This document shows, piece after piece, positions 40,465 through 51,311 of a stretch of DNA of 64,000 bases; positions within the stretch are counted from its first letter, which is position 1; every line of letters begins with the position of its first letter. This DNA is from Pantoea brenneri (GTDB taxonomy: Bacteria > Pseudomonadota > Gammaproteobacteria > Enterobacterales > Enterobacteriaceae): positions 1 to 64,000 of the forward strand of contig MIEI01000018.1 of assembly GCA_002095305.1 (NCBI GenBank), given 5' to 3'. Below the pieces are notes generated by a model. The model was not told the origin of the DNA. It saw only the letters and a list, made by a program, of their open reading frames with translations, and ran no database searches. The position numbers and the translations under genes are program-made.

Positions 40465-41489
40465 ATGAAACCTGCTTTACGTTTAGCCGGTGCATTGCTG
40501 CTGACCTGTTTTGGGCTCTCTGCACCCGCATTTGCCACGGAATACCCGCTGCCACCACCTGACAGTCGCCTGATTGGCGAAAACGTCCTGACCCAGGTTC
40601 CTGACGACAAACGCCCACTGGAAGAGATTGCGGCTCGCTATCAGGTTGGCCTGCTTAGCCTGCTGGAAGCCAATCCAGGCACCGATCCCTGGCTGCCGAA
40701 AGCCGGAACACAACTCACCGTCCCGCTGCAGATGCTGCTGCCTGATACCCCGCGAGAAGGCATTGTAGTGAATCTGGCCGAGCTGCGGCTCTACTACTAT
40801 CCCAAAGGCGAAGACAAGGTCATCGTCTATCCGATCGGTATTGGTCAGCTGGGGGCGGCAACCCCGGTGATGGTGACCCAAATCAGCCAGAAAATTCCTA
40901 ACCCGACCTGGACGCAACTCAGAATATTCGCAAGCGCTATGCCAAAGAGGGCATCACGCTGCCCGCGGTGGTGCCTGCCGGGCCGGATAACCCGATGGGG
41001 CTGTTTGCAATGCGCCTGGCGCGCGGTAGCGGCCAGTATCTGATTCATGGCACCAATGCGAAGTTCGGTATTGGTATGCGCGTCAGCTCAGGCTGTATTC
41101 GTTTGCGTTCAGAGGATATCGAAGCGCTGTTCAATTCGGTGCCGAAAGGTACGCGGGTGCAGATCATCAATCAGCCGGTGAAGTATGCGGTGGAACCGGA
41201 TGGCAAACGCTACGTCGAGGTGCATCAGCCGTTATCGCACAACGATAAGGACGATCCACAAACCATGCCGTTAGCACTGAGTGGCGGGCTGAAGCAATTT
41301 ATCAAAAGCGATAAGAGTGATAGCGCATTGATTAAAGCGAGCCTGACGCGCCGCTCAGGCATGCCGGTGCTGGTAAGCAGTGGTGAGCCGGTCCAGAGTG
41401 AAACAACGCCGCCTGCGGGGCTGGAGACGCCTTCATCGGCCTCTGCTGCGCCGGTTGATCGGGCTGAAGCCGAAACGGCCACGCCGTAA
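40465..41489 (+). CDS. ldtE: L,D-transpeptidase LdtE (YnhG)-like, frameshifted in this sequence
   Basis: A periplasmic YkuD-family L,D-transpeptidase with a signal peptide (cleavage near AFATEY), a LysM-like N-terminal segment (about 40-80) and the catalytic motif MRVSSGCIRL. It should form 3-3 cross-links in peptidoglycan; the lpp gene, whose product is anchored by sister enzymes, is next door. The frame breaks at about 40914: ACGCAACTCAG lacks one C relative to ACG-CCA-ACT-CAG (Thr-Pro-Thr-Gln). Downstream the protein continues intact to 41489. With the base restored it has 341 residues, near the E. coli YnhG length. Sequencing error or a true null allele cannot be separated here. Confidence 0.88.
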
Positions 41490-41527
41490 AGCCAGTTACG
41501 CGGGAAACCGCGTAAACGCAAAGCAAA

Positions 41528-41556
41528 AAAAATGGCGCCTTAAAGGCGCCATTTTT
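41528..41556. terminator. bidirectional terminator between ldtE and lpp
   Basis: Twelve-base-pair stem AAAAATGGCGCC/GGCGCCATTTTT (41528-41539 with 41545-41556), with A- and T-tracts on both sides. Confidence 0.9.
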
Positions 41557-41568
41557 AAACCAGAACTC

Positions 41569-41808
<240 letters not shown>

Positions 41809-41842
41809 TTATACCCTCTAGATTGAGTTAATCTCCATGTAG

Positions 41843-41885
41843 CGTTACAAGTATTACACAAAGCTTTTTAAGTTGAGAATAAATT
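41843..41885 (-). promoter_or_regulatory. lpp promoter
   Basis: On the minus strand ATTCTCAACTTAAA then TAATACT (41850-41856) and the transcript start GCTACATGGAG reproduce the E. coli lpp promoter almost base for base. Confidence 0.85.
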
Positions 41886-42060
41886 TTTGATGAGAAGATG
41901 CTTAAATTTGATCGTTCGCTCAAAGAAGCAGCGGATCGCAGAAGATGATAAAAAAATTTAGCGAAAACAGAGAGATTTAATCGGATTAACCTTAATATAA
42001 AGTGAAATTGAATAGTTATTTTCGATTGGAATTTTCCGACATTTGTATTAAGTACAAATA
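41886..42060. other. AT-rich spacer between lpp promoter and pykF terminator
   Basis: About 175 bp with strong AT bias and no gene. It may act as an upstream element for the lpp promoter; nothing specific is visible. Confidence 0.4.
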
Positions 42061-42085
42061 AAAAAAGCGCCCGTGAAAGGCGCTT
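42061..42085 (-). terminator. terminator of pykF
   Basis: Stem AAGCGCC/GGCGCTT (42065-42071 with 42079-42085), followed on the minus strand by a run of T residues. Confidence 0.85.
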
Positions 42086-42108
42086 CTAAATAAATGGTGA
42101 AAATAGTT

Positions 42109-43521
42109 TTACAGGACGTGTACTGAGGCGGTGTTGGTAGTTCCGCTTGGTACTAATGCACCTGACACCAGCACCACCACGTCACCTTTCTGACCATAGC
42201 CACTTTCCAGTGCCGCTTCTTTACCCAGACGATAGAAATCGTCGGTAGAAGCGATCTCGGTTACCAGACGGGTCTCAATCCCTTTACTCAGGATCAGCTG
42301 ACGCGCGGTAGTGGCATTGGTGGTCAGCGCCAGGATAGTGGCGTTCGGGAAGTACTTACGTACTGCCTTAGCTGACTTACCGCCTTCAGTCGCGACCACA
42401 ATCAGTGGGGCTTCCAGTTTCTCAGCGGTTTCAACTGCACCACGGCAGACCGCTTCGGTGATACGCAGCTTGCGGGTGTCGTTCTGGCTATCGATGCGGG
42501 ACTTCATCACGCGGTCGGTACGCTCACAGATAGTGGCCATGATGGTCACTGACTCAAGCGGGTATTTCCCTTTGGCGCTTTCACCTGACAGCATAACCGC
42601 ATCAGTACCGTCGAGGATGGCGTTTGCCACGTCGCCCGCTTCAGCACGGGTAGGGCGTGGGTTTTTGATCATCGAGTCAAGCATCTGAGTAGCGGTAATC
42701 ACCACTTTGCGCGCTTTGTTACACTTCTTGATCATCATCTTCTGCGCGAAGATTACTTCTTCAACCGGGATTTCAACGCCCAGGTCGCCACGCGCAACCA
42801 TGATGCCGTCTGATGCTTCGAGAATTTCGTCGAAGTTATTCAGGCCTTCCTGGTTCTCAATTTTAGAGATGATCTGGATGTGCTCACCGCCGTGCTGCTT
42901 CAGGTGCTCACGAATTTCCAGCACGTCTGAACGCTTACGGATGAACGACGCAGCAACGAAATCGACGCCTTGCTCACAACCGAAGATCAGGTCGCGCTTG
43001 TCTTTTTCTGCCAGCGCTGGCAACTGGATAGAAACGCCTGGCAGGTTAACGCCTTTGTTTTCACCGAGGTCGCCATTGTTCAGCACTTTACACACCACGG
43101 TGTTTTCGGTGACTTCAGTCACTTCCATACCGATCAGGCCATCGTCGACCAGCACGGTGTTACCGATTTTCAGGTCAGCAGTAAAGCCAGGATAGGTCAC
43201 CGCAACGCGCTCGCTGTTGCCGATCACGCTCTGGTCGGTGGTGAAGGTAAAAGTCTGACCCGCTTTCAGCGGCGCATCATTTCCACCTTCCAGTTTCATG
43301 GTGCGGATTTCAGGGCCTTTGGTGTCCAGCAGGATAGCCGCCTGACGACCGGTTTTTTCCATCACGGCACGCATGTTGGTGATGCGCTGGCCGTGCTCGG
43401 CGTAGTCGCCGTGGGAGAAGTTAAGACGCATAACATTCATGCCGGCTTCAAGCAGCTGAGTCAGCATCTCTTCTGATTCGGTTTTCGGGCCGATAGTACA
43501 AACGATCTTAGTCTTTTTCAT
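42109..43521 (-). CDS. pykF: pyruvate kinase I (fructose-1,6-bisphosphate-activated)
   Basis: A 470-residue pyruvate kinase, the E. coli PykF length, converting PEP and ADP to pyruvate and ATP. The N-terminus [16 protein letters not shown], the active-site block [18 protein letters not shown] and [26 protein letters not shown] are present. The C-terminal effector domain ends [19 protein letters not shown] Cra-like site lies about 215 bp upstream, in line with Cra repression of pykF in E. coli. The gene lies between lpp and the valine tRNA genes. Confidence 0.97.
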   Translation of the reverse strand: MKKTKIVCTIGPKTESEEMLTQLLEAGMNVMRLNFSHGDYAEHGQRITNMRAVMEKTGRQAAILLDTKGPEIRTMKLEGGNDAPLKAGQTFTFTTDQSVIGNSERVAVTYPGFTADLKIGNTVLVDDGLIGMEVTEVTENTVVCKVLNNGDLGENKGVNLPGVSIQLPALAEKDKRDLIFGCEQGVDFVAASFIRKRSDVLEIREHLKQHGGEHIQIISKIENQEGLNNFDEILEASDGIMVARGDLGVEIPVEEVIFAQKMMIKKCNKARKVVITATQMLDSMIKNPRPTRAEAGDVANAILDGTDAVMLSGESAKGKYPLESVTIMATICERTDRVMKSRIDSQNDTRKLRITEAVCRGAVETAEKLEAPLIVVATEGGKSAKAVRKYFPNATILALTTNATTARQLILSKGIETRLVTEIASTDDFYRLGKEAALESGYGQKGDVVVLVSGALVPSGTTNTASVHVL

Positions 43522-43865
43522 GACGGGTTATCTGTAAGTTGTGATGGATGATAAAGGGCGAAATCCGATGGCAATGCATCGAAGTGAGAATTCTGTTTGA
43601 AATCGAAACGGGCTATACAGAGTAAGAATAGGTGACGAAGGCCAGGCGTGCAGGGAAGTTGTGCGGTTACGGTTGGTAACCACCTTCTGAGTGTTGCGCA
43701 AATTATCTGAGTTATCGCAATAGGCACGTGATCGCTGAAACCTTTCAAGTGGACAACGCGGCACAGTATAGTCGCTAAGTATGCGAAAACCAATCGAAAA
43801 GCAGTTCCGGAAAAGATGTAGATCAATAAAAGGGGGATTTGCGCAAGCGGGAGAAATTCTGAAAG
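43522..43865. other. pykF upstream region
   Basis: A 344-bp spacer between the tRNA genes and pykF, all on the minus strand. It holds one Cra-like operator (43734-43749) and presumably the pykF promoter; no gene is visible. Confidence 0.6.
43734..43749. promoter_or_regulatory. Cra (FruR) site upstream of pykF
   Basis: GCTGAAACCTTTCAAG is close to the Cra palindrome GCTGAAWCGNTTCAGC. E. coli pykF is a known Cra target. Confidence 0.75.
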
Positions 43866-43942
43866 TGGTGCGTTCTAATGGACTCGAACCATCGACCCCC
43901 ACCATGTCAAGGTGGTGCTCTAACCAACTGAGCTAAGAACGC
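43866..43942 (-). tRNA. tRNA-Val (anticodon GAC)
   Basis: A 77-nt gene on the minus strand with encoded CCA. The acceptor stem GCGTTCT pairs with AGAACGC, the anticodon loop is TTGACAT (GAC), and the T-arm has GGTTCGAGTCC. It is the third of three tandem copies and corresponds to E. coli valV/valW, which also lie by pykF. Confidence 0.97.
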
Positions 43943-43952
43943 TTACAGGAAA

Positions 43953-44029
43953 TGGTGCGTCCGAGTGGACTCGAACCACCGACCCCCACCATGTCAAGGT
44001 GGTGCTCTAACCAACTGAGCTACGGACGC
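43953..44029 (-). tRNA. tRNA-Val (anticodon GAC)
   Basis: A 77-nt gene with encoded CCA, anticodon loop TTGACAT. The acceptor stem is GCGTCCG paired with CGGACGC, different from both neighbours but fully paired. It lies ten bases from the next copy downstream. Confidence 0.97.
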
Positions 44030-44032
44030 ACT

Positions 44033-44109
44033 TGGTGCGCTCTAATGGACTCGAACCATCGACCCCCACCATGTCAAGGTGGTGCTCTAACCAACTGAGC
44101 TAAGAGCGC
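44033..44109 (-). tRNA. tRNA-Val (anticodon GAC)
   Basis: A 77-nt gene with encoded CCA, anticodon loop TTGACAT and acceptor stem GCGCTCT paired with AGAGCGC. It is first in the direction of transcription, separated from the second copy by only three bases. Confidence 0.97.
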
Positions 44110-44262
44110 AACACGCTGTCTGGGCGACAGCGGGGACGAATATTAACGGCAGCCGATGAGGCTGGCAAGGGGAAAAATGGTTTTTTCACCGTGACTGAAC
44201 AGCAACTGTGCTATGCGTCGTTTTTTTAGGCGTCGCGGGCCTTTTACCGCCCGCTCAACCGG

Positions 44263-45635
44263 TTAGCGCGCAGCGCGCGTCAGGATCACCTCGGCAGGTG
44301 ACTGTTGCAGGCGCCTGATCCGCCAAATCATCATTACCGCCGCAGACGTCAGGCCGACAATGAAGCCGCACCAGAAGCCTGCCGGCCCCATCCGCGGCAC
44401 CAGCCAGTCGGTCAGCGCCAGTAAATAACCGGCCGGCAGGCCCAGCAGCCAGTAGGCGATAAAGGTGATAAAGAAGATCGAGCGGGTATCTTTATAGCCG
44501 CGCAAAATACCGCTGCCAATCACCTGTATCGAGTCAGAGAACTGATAGATGGCCGCCAGCAACATCAACTGCGCCGCCAGCGTCACCACTTCCGGGTTGT
44601 CGTTATACAGCAGGGCGATCTGATGCCGGAAGGTCACGGTAAACAGCGCGGTCAGCGCGGCCATGCTGATGCCGACGCCCTGGCAGTCCAGGCGGCGACT
44701 TTGGCCTGCTCGGTTGACCCCTGACCCAGCCGATAGCCGACCCGGATAGTGGTTGCCACGCCCAGCGACAGCGGCAGAACGAACATCAGTGAACTGAAGT
44801 TCAGCGCGATCTGATGGCCGGCTACGTTAACAATACCCAGCGGCGACACCAGCAGTGCAACCACAGCAAACAGCGTGACTTCAAAGAACAGCGCCAGCGC
44901 TACCGGTAAGCCCAGCGTCATCAGACGGGTCAGAATCGGACGCGAAGGCGGTGACCAGCTGCTGGTCAGATGGATATCGCGCATGGTTCTCATCCGGCGT
45001 ACCCAGAAGCGCATACAGATGAACATCACCCAGTAGACCGAGGCCGTTGCCACGCCACAGCCCACGCCGCCCAGCGCCGGCATGCCGAAATGGCCATAAA
45101 TAAAGATGTAGTTCAGCGGAATATTGACCATCAGGCCGAGAAAGCCCAGCACCATACCCGGCTTGGTTTTCGACAGGCCTTCACACTGATTACGCAGTAC
45201 CTGGAAAAACAGATAACCCGGTGCGCCAAACAGCAGGGCATGCAGATAGCCTTCTGCTTTCAGCGCCAGCAGCGGATCGATGTCATGCATCGCCCGGATT
45301 AAGTAGCCGGCATGCCATAACAGCACCATAATCAGCAGCGAGACGAACAGGGCCAGCCAGTAACCCTGGCGAATTTGCTCGGCGATGCGTTCGCGGCGGC
45401 CAGAGCCGTTGAGTTGCGCAACCGTAGGCGTCAATGCAAGCAGAAGACCATGACCAAACAGGATGGCCGGAAGCCAGATAGAGGTGCCGACAGCGACGGC
45501 GGCCATATCCGTGGCGCTGACGGCGCCGGCCATAATGGTATCCACAAATCCCATTGCGGTTTGAGCCACCTGAGCAAGGATGACCGGAATCGCAAGGGCA
45601 AGCAATTGACGCGCTTCTGTTAAATACTTCTGCAC
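44263..45635 (-). CDS. mdtK: MATE multidrug exporter MdtK, frameshifted in this sequence
   Basis: A MATE-family sodium- or proton-driven drug exporter with twelve membrane helices. The first part (from 45635) reads [22 protein letters not shown] and continues to KVAAWTAR; the frame then breaks near 44678-44681, and the remaining 133 residues ([18 protein letters not shown] onward to TRAAR) are in another frame. One G is missing on the minus strand within the run before GCGTCGGC. Restoring it gives 457 residues, the E. coli MdtK length. Divergent from ribC, as in E. coli. Error versus real mutation is unresolved. Confidence 0.88.
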
Positions 45636-45840
45636 GTTAACACCTGAATAGTTAAATGAAATAATGGCGGGGCAGGGAAGCCCCAGGAATTGCGTCAGCT
45701 AGTGTAACTGGCGATACCGGATTCGCCAATCTTTGTCACTGCATGCGTTTTGCTACGCTGTAAGGCTACGCCGCTGGCTGAAAGCTAACAGCGGACGTGA
45801 GCTGTGATAAACTAGCGCAAACTTCGCAGAGGCAAAGACT

Positions 45841-46500
45841 ATGTTTACCGGTATTGTGCAGGGCACCGCAGAAATAGTGTCCATTGAAGAGAAAGAGCTG
45901 TTCCGTACTCACACCGTCAGGTTGCCGGAAGAATTATTGCCGGGCCTGGCACTGGGCGCATCGGTGGCACACAACGGCTGCTGCTTAACCGTGACGGCTA
46001 TTGAGGGCGATCGGGTCAGCTTTGATTTAATAAAAGAGACCCTGCGCGTCACCAACCTGGGCGATTTACGCCAGGGGGATGTGGTCAATATTGAACGCGC
46101 CGCGAAATTCAGCGATGAAATAGGTGGACACCTGATGTCCGGTCATATTATGACCACCGCTGAAATCTGCAAAATTATCCAGTCGGAACATAACCGCGAA
46201 GTGTGGTTTAAGATCCAGGATCCGACCCAGATGAAATATATCCTGCACAAAGGCTTCGTCGGCATCGATGGGATAAGCCTGACGGTAGGGGATGTAACCC
46301 GTACCAAATTCTGCGTCTATCTGATCCCGGAAACGCTGGAGCGCACTACCCTGGGGGCCAAAACCTTTGGCGACCGGGTTAATATCGAGATTGATCCGCA
46401 TACTCAGGCGATTGTCGACACTGTTGAGCGGGTATTAGCGCAGCGTGATGCGGCGGCGGCGATGAATATGCTGACCGGGCAACCGACGACAGAAAGCTAA
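45841..46500 (+). CDS. ribC: riboflavin synthase (alpha chain)
   Basis: A 219-residue enzyme that dismutates two 6,7-dimethyl-8-ribityllumazine molecules to riboflavin. It is built from two similar lumazine-binding barrels (about 1-97 and 98-195), starting [12 protein letters not shown], with [16 protein letters not shown] in the first and [16 protein letters not shown] in the second. The gene is called ribC or ribE depending on the source. No FMN riboswitch is seen in the 200-bp upstream region. A terminator follows directly. Confidence 0.96.
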   Translation: MFTGIVQGTAEIVSIEEKELFRTHTVRLPEELLPGLALGASVAHNGCCLTVTAIEGDRVSFDLIKETLRVTNLGDLRQGDVVNIERAAKFSDEIGGHLMSGHIMTTAEICKIIQSEHNREVWFKIQDPTQMKYILHKGFVGIDGISLTVGDVTRTKFCVYLIPETLERTTLGAKTFGDRVNIEIDPHTQAIVDTVERVLAQRDAAAAMNMLTGQPTTES

Positions 46501-46503
46501 AAA

Positions 46504-46528
46504 AGAAGGCGCATCAGCGCCTTTTTTA
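46504..46528. terminator. terminator between ribC and cfa
   Basis: Stem AAGGCGC/GCGCCTT (46506-46512 with 46517-46523) flanked by A and T tracts; it lies between two convergent genes. Confidence 0.8.
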
Positions 46529-46553
46529 ATGGTAAATCCGGTCCACGACTGCC

Positions 46554-47702
46554 TCAACGCGCCACGCGTAATCCGCCTTCCACGCCCCGACTGAAGACCA
46601 CCTGCCATAACTGAATGTCACGTGCGCGGAATGCGCCAGCACAGGCATTAAGGTAGTAAGAGAACATACGCTTAAAGCGTTCACCGTAGCTATCCGCCAG
46701 CTGCGGCCAGGCCTGAATAAAGCGTTCATACCATGCCATCAGGGTCGTGTCGTAATCTGCGCCAAAGTTATGCCAGTCTTCCAGAATGAAATGCGGCTCA
46801 CTGGCGTCAGCAATATGTCGTACCGAAGGCAGACAGCCATTCGGGAAAATATATTTATCGATCCACGGATCCACATTCATATCGGTTTTAATTGCACCGA
46901 TTGTGTGCAGCAGGAAAATACCGTCTGGCTTTAAATTACGATCGACGACATCAAAATAGGTGGCGTAATTTTTAGGACCGACATGTTCAAACATTCCGAC
47001 CGATACAATACGGTCAAACTGTTCATTCAGATCGCGATAGTCCTGTAATAGAATGGTGACGTCTAATCCTTCACAGCGCTGCTGCGCCAGTTTCTGCTGT
47101 TCAGCCGAAATGGTGACACCATGCACTTTAACGCCATAATGACGTGCGGCAAATTCTGCCAGTCCGCCCCAGCCGCAACCAATATCCAGCAGCGACATGC
47201 CCGGCTCCAGCGCTAATTTGCGGCAAATCATATCCAGCTTTGCTTCCTGCGCGGCGGCGAGCGTGGTGGCTTCCTTCCAGTAGCCACAGGAGTACTGCAT
47301 ATAAGGATCGAGCATCAGAGAAAACAAATCGTTTCCTAAATCATAATGCTCTTTACCGACAATCCAGGCGCGTTTTTTCGACTGGAGGTTGGTTAAGCGC
47401 GCCGCGGCAATACGCAGCGTATCTTTAAAATGATGTGGAAGTTGCTGGTCCAGTTTATGTTTGAGCACGTGGTGGAAGAATATATCCAGCCGATCGCATT
47501 CCCACCAGCCGTCCATATAACTTTCGCCCAGACCCAGCGATCCCTCCTGCAAAACACGTTTAAAGAAGTCAGGGTTTTTAACCTGAATATCCCAGCTACG
47601 TGAGCCATTAATTTCGATATCTGCTTTATCCAGCAGTTCATGAACGATGCGATACCAATGGTTTTCTTCGAGGCTCACTTCTTCTACATACGATGAACTC
47701 AT
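46554..47702 (-). CDS. cfa: cyclopropane-fatty-acyl-phospholipid synthase
   Basis: A 382-residue methyltransferase, the E. coli length, which adds a methylene from S-adenosylmethionine to unsaturated acyl chains in membrane phospholipids on entry into stationary phase. The SAM motif is LLDIGCGWGGLAEFAARHYG (residue about 170), and the bicarbonate/catalytic region YSCGYWKEATTLAAAQEAKL is conserved. It has a long AT-rich upstream region with an inverted repeat. In E. coli the cfa leader is a target of the sRNA RydC; no such pairing was tested here. Confidence 0.97.
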   Translation of the reverse strand: MSSSYVEEVSLEENHWYRIVHELLDKADIEINGSRSWDIQVKNPDFFKRVLQEGSLGLGESYMDGWWECDRLDIFFHHVLKHKLDQQLPHHFKDTLRIAAARLTNLQSKKRAWIVGKEHYDLGNDLFSLMLDPYMQYSCGYWKEATTLAAAQEAKLDMICRKLALEPGMSLLDIGCGWGGLAEFAARHYGVKVHGVTISAEQQKLAQQRCEGLDVTILLQDYRDLNEQFDRIVSVGMFEHVGPKNYATYFDVVDRNLKPDGIFLLHTIGAIKTDMNVDPWIDKYIFPNGCLPSVRHIADASEPHFILEDWHNFGADYDTTLMAWYERFIQAWPQLADSYGERFKRMFSYYLNACAGAFRARDIQLWQVVFSRGVEGGLRVAR

Positions 47703-48014
47703 AGCTTCTCCACCACCTGTCCAATCTTAACCTGAAAAAGAATAGTCAATTTCTTCAGGAATTGAGAAAAGTCACGGATGACTCCGTAAACCAGATATCT
47801 GGCGTGATACAGAGGATTAAAACGGTGCAAAACGATCCGGCGCGATAACCCTAACCTGCGCGCAGACGCCATCCCGGCAACCCGGTTGCCAATCAATGTG
47901 TAACGTTATTATGTTGTTGATTTGTTGCAGAATTATTGACCCGAATGAGTATATTCTCACGAGGGTCAATATTCAATGACTTATTGTTAGTTTGCTAACT
48001 AAAAAATCATTGCT
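47703..48014. other. cfa upstream region
   Basis: A 312-bp spacer between punC and cfa, both on the minus strand. It becomes AT-rich toward punC and carries a nine-base-pair inverted repeat (47934-47971). No gene is visible. Confidence 0.5.
47934..47971. repeat. inverted repeat upstream of cfa
   Basis: Arms TATTGACCC (47934-47942) and GGGTCAATA (47963-47971) are perfect complements, 20 bases apart. It could be a regulator site for cfa or an imperfect punC terminator; no T-run follows. Confidence 0.6.
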
Positions 48015-49217
48015 TCAGTGATTATCCTGGCAGGCGGTAGAGGGGGTGGCAACATCAGATTGTGCGTTTGCAATACGCTGCATCACGAAGCCGAGCAGGG
48101 CAAGCAGGATAGTCAGCGCCATCATCAGGGTAGTGGTCAGCAGCGGCTGCGTCAGTCCGGCCGAGACGGCCAGGCTGGCGGCGAAGCATAATCCCAGTTG
48201 CAGAGTATTCTGCAATGCTGCCGCTTTACCGGTGGCGTCAGGGAAAGGCATCAGCGCAGCGGAAACCACGATCGGGTAGATGGCACCATTGGCCAGCGCC
48301 ATGCCGCAGAACGGCAGCAGCAGGCTGACCAGCGTACTGTGGCCGGAAAGCGCAACCGCAAACAGCGCCAGAATGCTCAGGCTGTAGATCGCCAGCAGCC
48401 ACGGCAGCAACTGTGCACCAGCAAAACGGTTGAGCAGGGCGCGGCAGCCGAAACCGCCAATCAGGAATGCAAAGGTTTGTGGCAGATAGCTCAGACCGAT
48501 GTCGGCTGGCGTCAGGCCCAGATCGGCCAGAATAAACGGCGAGCCGGTCAGCCAGGCAAAAAAGCTGGCGGAACAGGCGGAGTAGATCAGCACGTTGCCA
48601 CTGTAGACCCGCGACTTCAGCAGAGTGAAAAAGCCAGGCTGTGCGCCTTGCTGACCTTTGGCTTTACGGCTGGCCGGCAGACGCAGGGTAGTGAGGATCA
48701 AGGCCACGGCAATCAGCGTCAGCACCAGAAAAATAGACCGCCAGTGAAAATGGCTGATCAGCCAGGCGCCCAGCAACGGCGCCAGCGCTGGTGAGAGTGC
48801 CACCAGTGGCATAATGGTGGCGAACACCTTGTTGGCGCGCGCCGCCGGATAACGATCTACAACCAGCGCCTGCCAGCTAACGGCTGCGGCACAGACGCCG
48901 ATCGCCTGAATAAAGCGCAGCGCCAGCATCAGATAGATATTATTGACCCACAGCATACCGGCGCAGCCGACGGCAAACAGCGCCAGTCCGGCCAGCAATA
49001 CCGGCTTGCGGCCGATGCGATCTGACAGCGGTCCCCAGAACAGCTGACCGCAGGCAAAGCCCGCCAGGAACAGGCTCATACTGGCGCTGATCAGGCCGGG
49101 TGAGGTGTTAAAAGTTTGCTGCATCGCGCCGAAGGCGGGCAGGTACATATCGGTGGCTAAAAAGCCCAGCATGCTCAGCAGAGCGAGATAAGGCATAAAT
49201 CCTTTTGTCGGTGACAT
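48015..49217 (-). CDS. punC: purine ribonucleoside MFS exporter PunC (YdhC)
   Basis: A 400-residue 12-helix major facilitator of the Bcr/CflA group, matching E. coli YdhC/PunC in position and length. The first helices are [26 protein letters not shown] and motif A is [18 protein letters not shown]. In E. coli PunC affects purine nucleoside use, and the divergent LysR regulator PunR activates it. Divergent punR is kept here. Confidence 0.88.
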   Translation of the reverse strand: MSPTKGFMPYLALLSMLGFLATDMYLPAFGAMQQTFNTSPGLISASMSLFLAGFACGQLFWGPLSDRIGRKPVLLAGLALFAVGCAGMLWVNNIYLMLALRFIQAIGVCAAAVSWQALVVDRYPAARANKVFATIMPLVALSPALAPLLGAWLISHFHWRSIFLVLTLIAVALILTTLRLPASRKAKGQQGAQPGFFTLLKSRVYSGNVLIYSACSASFFAWLTGSPFILADLGLTPADIGLSYLPQTFAFLIGGFGCRALLNRFAGAQLLPWLLAIYSLSILALFAVALSGHSTLVSLLLPFCGMALANGAIYPIVVSAALMPFPDATGKAAALQNTLQLGLCFAASLAVSAGLTQPLLTTTLMMALTILLALLGFVMQRIANAQSDVATPSTACQDNH

Positions 49218-49323
49218 CTGATTCTCATTTTGCAGGTTGAACGCGGCAGAGTGTAAAAGGTGCGTTTGCCGCTGTGAAACGCTAATATTTGCCGGTTGCT
49301 GTTAAAAAATTTGAAGGCAGATT

Positions 49324-50229
49324 ATGTGGTCAGAATATGCATTAGAGGTGGTGGATGCGGTGGCGCGCGGTGGCAGCTTCAGCGCCGCGGCGCAGGAGCT
49401 GCATCGGGTGCCGTCTGCTATCAGCTATACCGTGCGTCAGCTGGAAACGTGGCTGGCGGTACCGCTGTTTGAGCGCCAGCATCGCGAGGTGGTATTAACC
49501 CCCGCTGGCGAGCATTTTGTCCGTGAAGGGCGCAGCGTTATCAAAAAAATGCTCGCCACCCGCCGCCAGTGTCAGCAGCTGGCTAACGGCTGGCGTGGAC
49601 AGCTGAGTATTGCGGTCGACTGCATCGTCAAGCCGCAGCGCACCCGGCAGTTAGTCAAAGATTTTTACCGCCATTTCCCCGACATGGAGTTGCACATCAG
49701 TTATGAAGTGTTTAACGGCGTCTGGGATGCGCTGGCGGATGATCGGGTTGAAGTGGCCATCGGCGCCACTCAGGCGATACCGGTCGGCGGACGCTTTGCC
49801 TTTCGCGACATGGGGACGCTCAACTGGCGCTGCGTGGTGGCGAACCACCATCCGCTGACTGGCGTGAGTCAGATTGATGACGACACCCTGCGCAGCTGGC
49901 CGTCGCTGGTGCTGGAAGATACCTCACGCGCGCTGCCACGCCGGATGACGTGGACGCTCGACAATCAGCGTCGTCTGGTGGTGCCGGAATGGCAGACCGG
50001 CCTGGATTGCGTGCTGGCGGGATTGTGTGTGGCGATGGTGCCGGGGCATCTGGCGCGGCCATTACTGGACAGCGGAGCGCTGGTGGAGCTGACGTTGCCG
50101 GTTGCATTTCCGGACAGCCCCTGTTGCGTAAGCTGGGCGGAAGATCGCGCATCACCGGCGACTGGCTGGTTACTCAGCTATCTGGGTGATGCGCAAACGC
50201 TTAATCAGGAGTGGTTAAGCGAAGATTAA
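49324..50229 (+). CDS. punR: LysR-type regulator PunR (YdhB)
   Basis: A 301-residue LysR-family activator. The N-terminal winged helix-turn-helix is [26 protein letters not shown] (residues about 17-42), followed by the periplasmic-binding-like effector domain. It is close to E. coli YdhB/PunR along its length ([15 protein letters not shown]). It is divergent from punC, its likely target, and its stop codon overlaps that of purR by four bases. Confidence 0.9.
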   Translation: MWSEYALEVVDAVARGGSFSAAAQELHRVPSAISYTVRQLETWLAVPLFERQHREVVLTPAGEHFVREGRSVIKKMLATRRQCQQLANGWRGQLSIAVDCIVKPQRTRQLVKDFYRHFPDMELHISYEVFNGVWDALADDRVEVAIGATQAIPVGGRFAFRDMGTLNWRCVVANHHPLTGVSQIDDDTLRSWPSLVLEDTSRALPRRMTWTLDNQRRLVVPEWQTGLDCVLAGLCVAMVPGHLARPLLDSGALVELTLPVAFPDSPCCVSWAEDRASPATGWLLSYLGDAQTLNQEWLSED

Positions 50230-51251
50230 CGGCGATAGTCGCGGAACGGACCGTCAGCCACGGAACGACGTTCAATCAGCGTCGGATGCACTTCGATGGT
50301 CTGAGAAACCTCTCGTTTACTGGTGATGCGGTCAAGCAGCATCTCCAGCGCTTTCTCACCCAGTTGTGCTTTTGGCTGATGCACGGTAGTCAGCGCAGGC
50401 GCGAAGTAGCGCGCGTTGCGCACATTGTCATATCCGATCACCGAAATGTCCTGCGGCACCCGCAAACCCATCTCATCGGCGGCGCAAATCGCGCCCATCG
50501 CCATGATATCACCACCGCAGAACACCGCGGTCGGGCGCTGTTTCTGCGACAGGATCTGCTGCATCGCCTGATAGCCTGATTCCGGTTCGAAGTCGCCCTG
50601 CACGATCCATTCGGCACGCGGCTGAATGCCGGCTTCTTCCAGCGCCTTGAGGAAACCAGCATGACGTCCGCCGCCGGTGTTGCGCTCCATCTGACCGGGA
50701 ATCGCGCCAATCTCACGGTGACCGCGCTCAATCAGATAACGTCCGGCCAGATAGCCGCCCTGAAACGCATTATCCAGCACCGTGTCGGTGAAGTCGGCGC
50801 GTGACTCGCCCCAGTCCATCACCACCATCGGGATATTACGATTTTCTTCCAGCATCTTCAGCAGATCGTCCGGATACTCAGAACACATCACCAGCAAACC
50901 ATCGACGCGCTTCTGCGCCATCATGCTGAGATAGGCTCGCTGCTTTTGCAGGTCGTTATGCGCATTGCCCAGAATCAGGGTGTAACCTTTGTCGAAGCAG
51001 TGATTCTCCACCGCCTCAATAATTTCAGCAAAGTAGGGCGCTTCGCTCGAGGTTGCCAGCAGGCCCAGCGTTTTGGTGTGATTCACTTTCAGGCTGCGCG
51101 CTACGGCGCTCGGCGAATAGTGCAGTTCCTGAATCGCCTGCCAGACGGCGTTGCGCGTCTCTTCAGCGACAAAACGCGTTTTGTTGATGACGTGCGAAAC
51201 GGTGGTCGTTGAGACGCCGGCGCGTTTTGCCACATCTTTAATTGTTGCCAT
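50226..51251 (-). CDS. purR: purine repressor PurR
   Basis: A 341-residue LacI-family repressor, the exact E. coli length, which represses purine synthesis genes with hypoxanthine or guanine as corepressor. The helix-turn-helix and hinge are [21 protein letters not shown]. The start at 51251 is chosen for that N-terminus; the frame is open further upstream. A PurR box lies 45-60 bp before the start, in line with autoregulation. It converges on punR. Confidence 0.97.
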   Translation of the reverse strand: MATIKDVAKRAGVSTTTVSHVINKTRFVAEETRNAVWQAIQELHYSPSAVARSLKVNHTKTLGLLATSSEAPYFAEIIEAVENHCFDKGYTLILGNAHNDLQKQRAYLSMMAQKRVDGLLVMCSEYPDDLLKMLEENRNIPMVVMDWGESRADFTDTVLDNAFQGGYLAGRYLIERGHREIGAIPGQMERNTGGGRHAGFLKALEEAGIQPRAEWIVQGDFEPESGYQAMQQILSQKQRPTAVFCGGDIMAMGAICAADEMGLRVPQDISVIGYDNVRNARYFAPALTTVHQPKAQLGEKALEMLLDRITSKREVSQTIEVHPTLIERRSVADGPFRDYRR

Positions 51252-51295
51252 TAAAATCGGACTCCAGGGCTTATCTAACGCAATGATAAGCATAA

Positions 51296-51311
51296 TGTTA
51301 AACGTTTGCGT
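51296..51311 (-). promoter_or_regulatory. PurR box, purR autoregulation
   Basis: The minus strand reads ACGCAAACGTTTAACA, near the PurR consensus ANGCAANCGNTTNCNT, 45 bp before the purR start. Confidence 0.75.

Noticed and set aside
43866..44109. Three near-identical 77-bp direct repeats suggestive of an array
   Set aside because: They fold as tRNA genes with cloverleaf pairing and CCA ends; they are not CRISPR repeats.
45636..45840. Possible FMN riboswitch before ribC
   Set aside because: No RFN-element consensus is recognisable; riboflavin synthase genes in enterics usually lack it.
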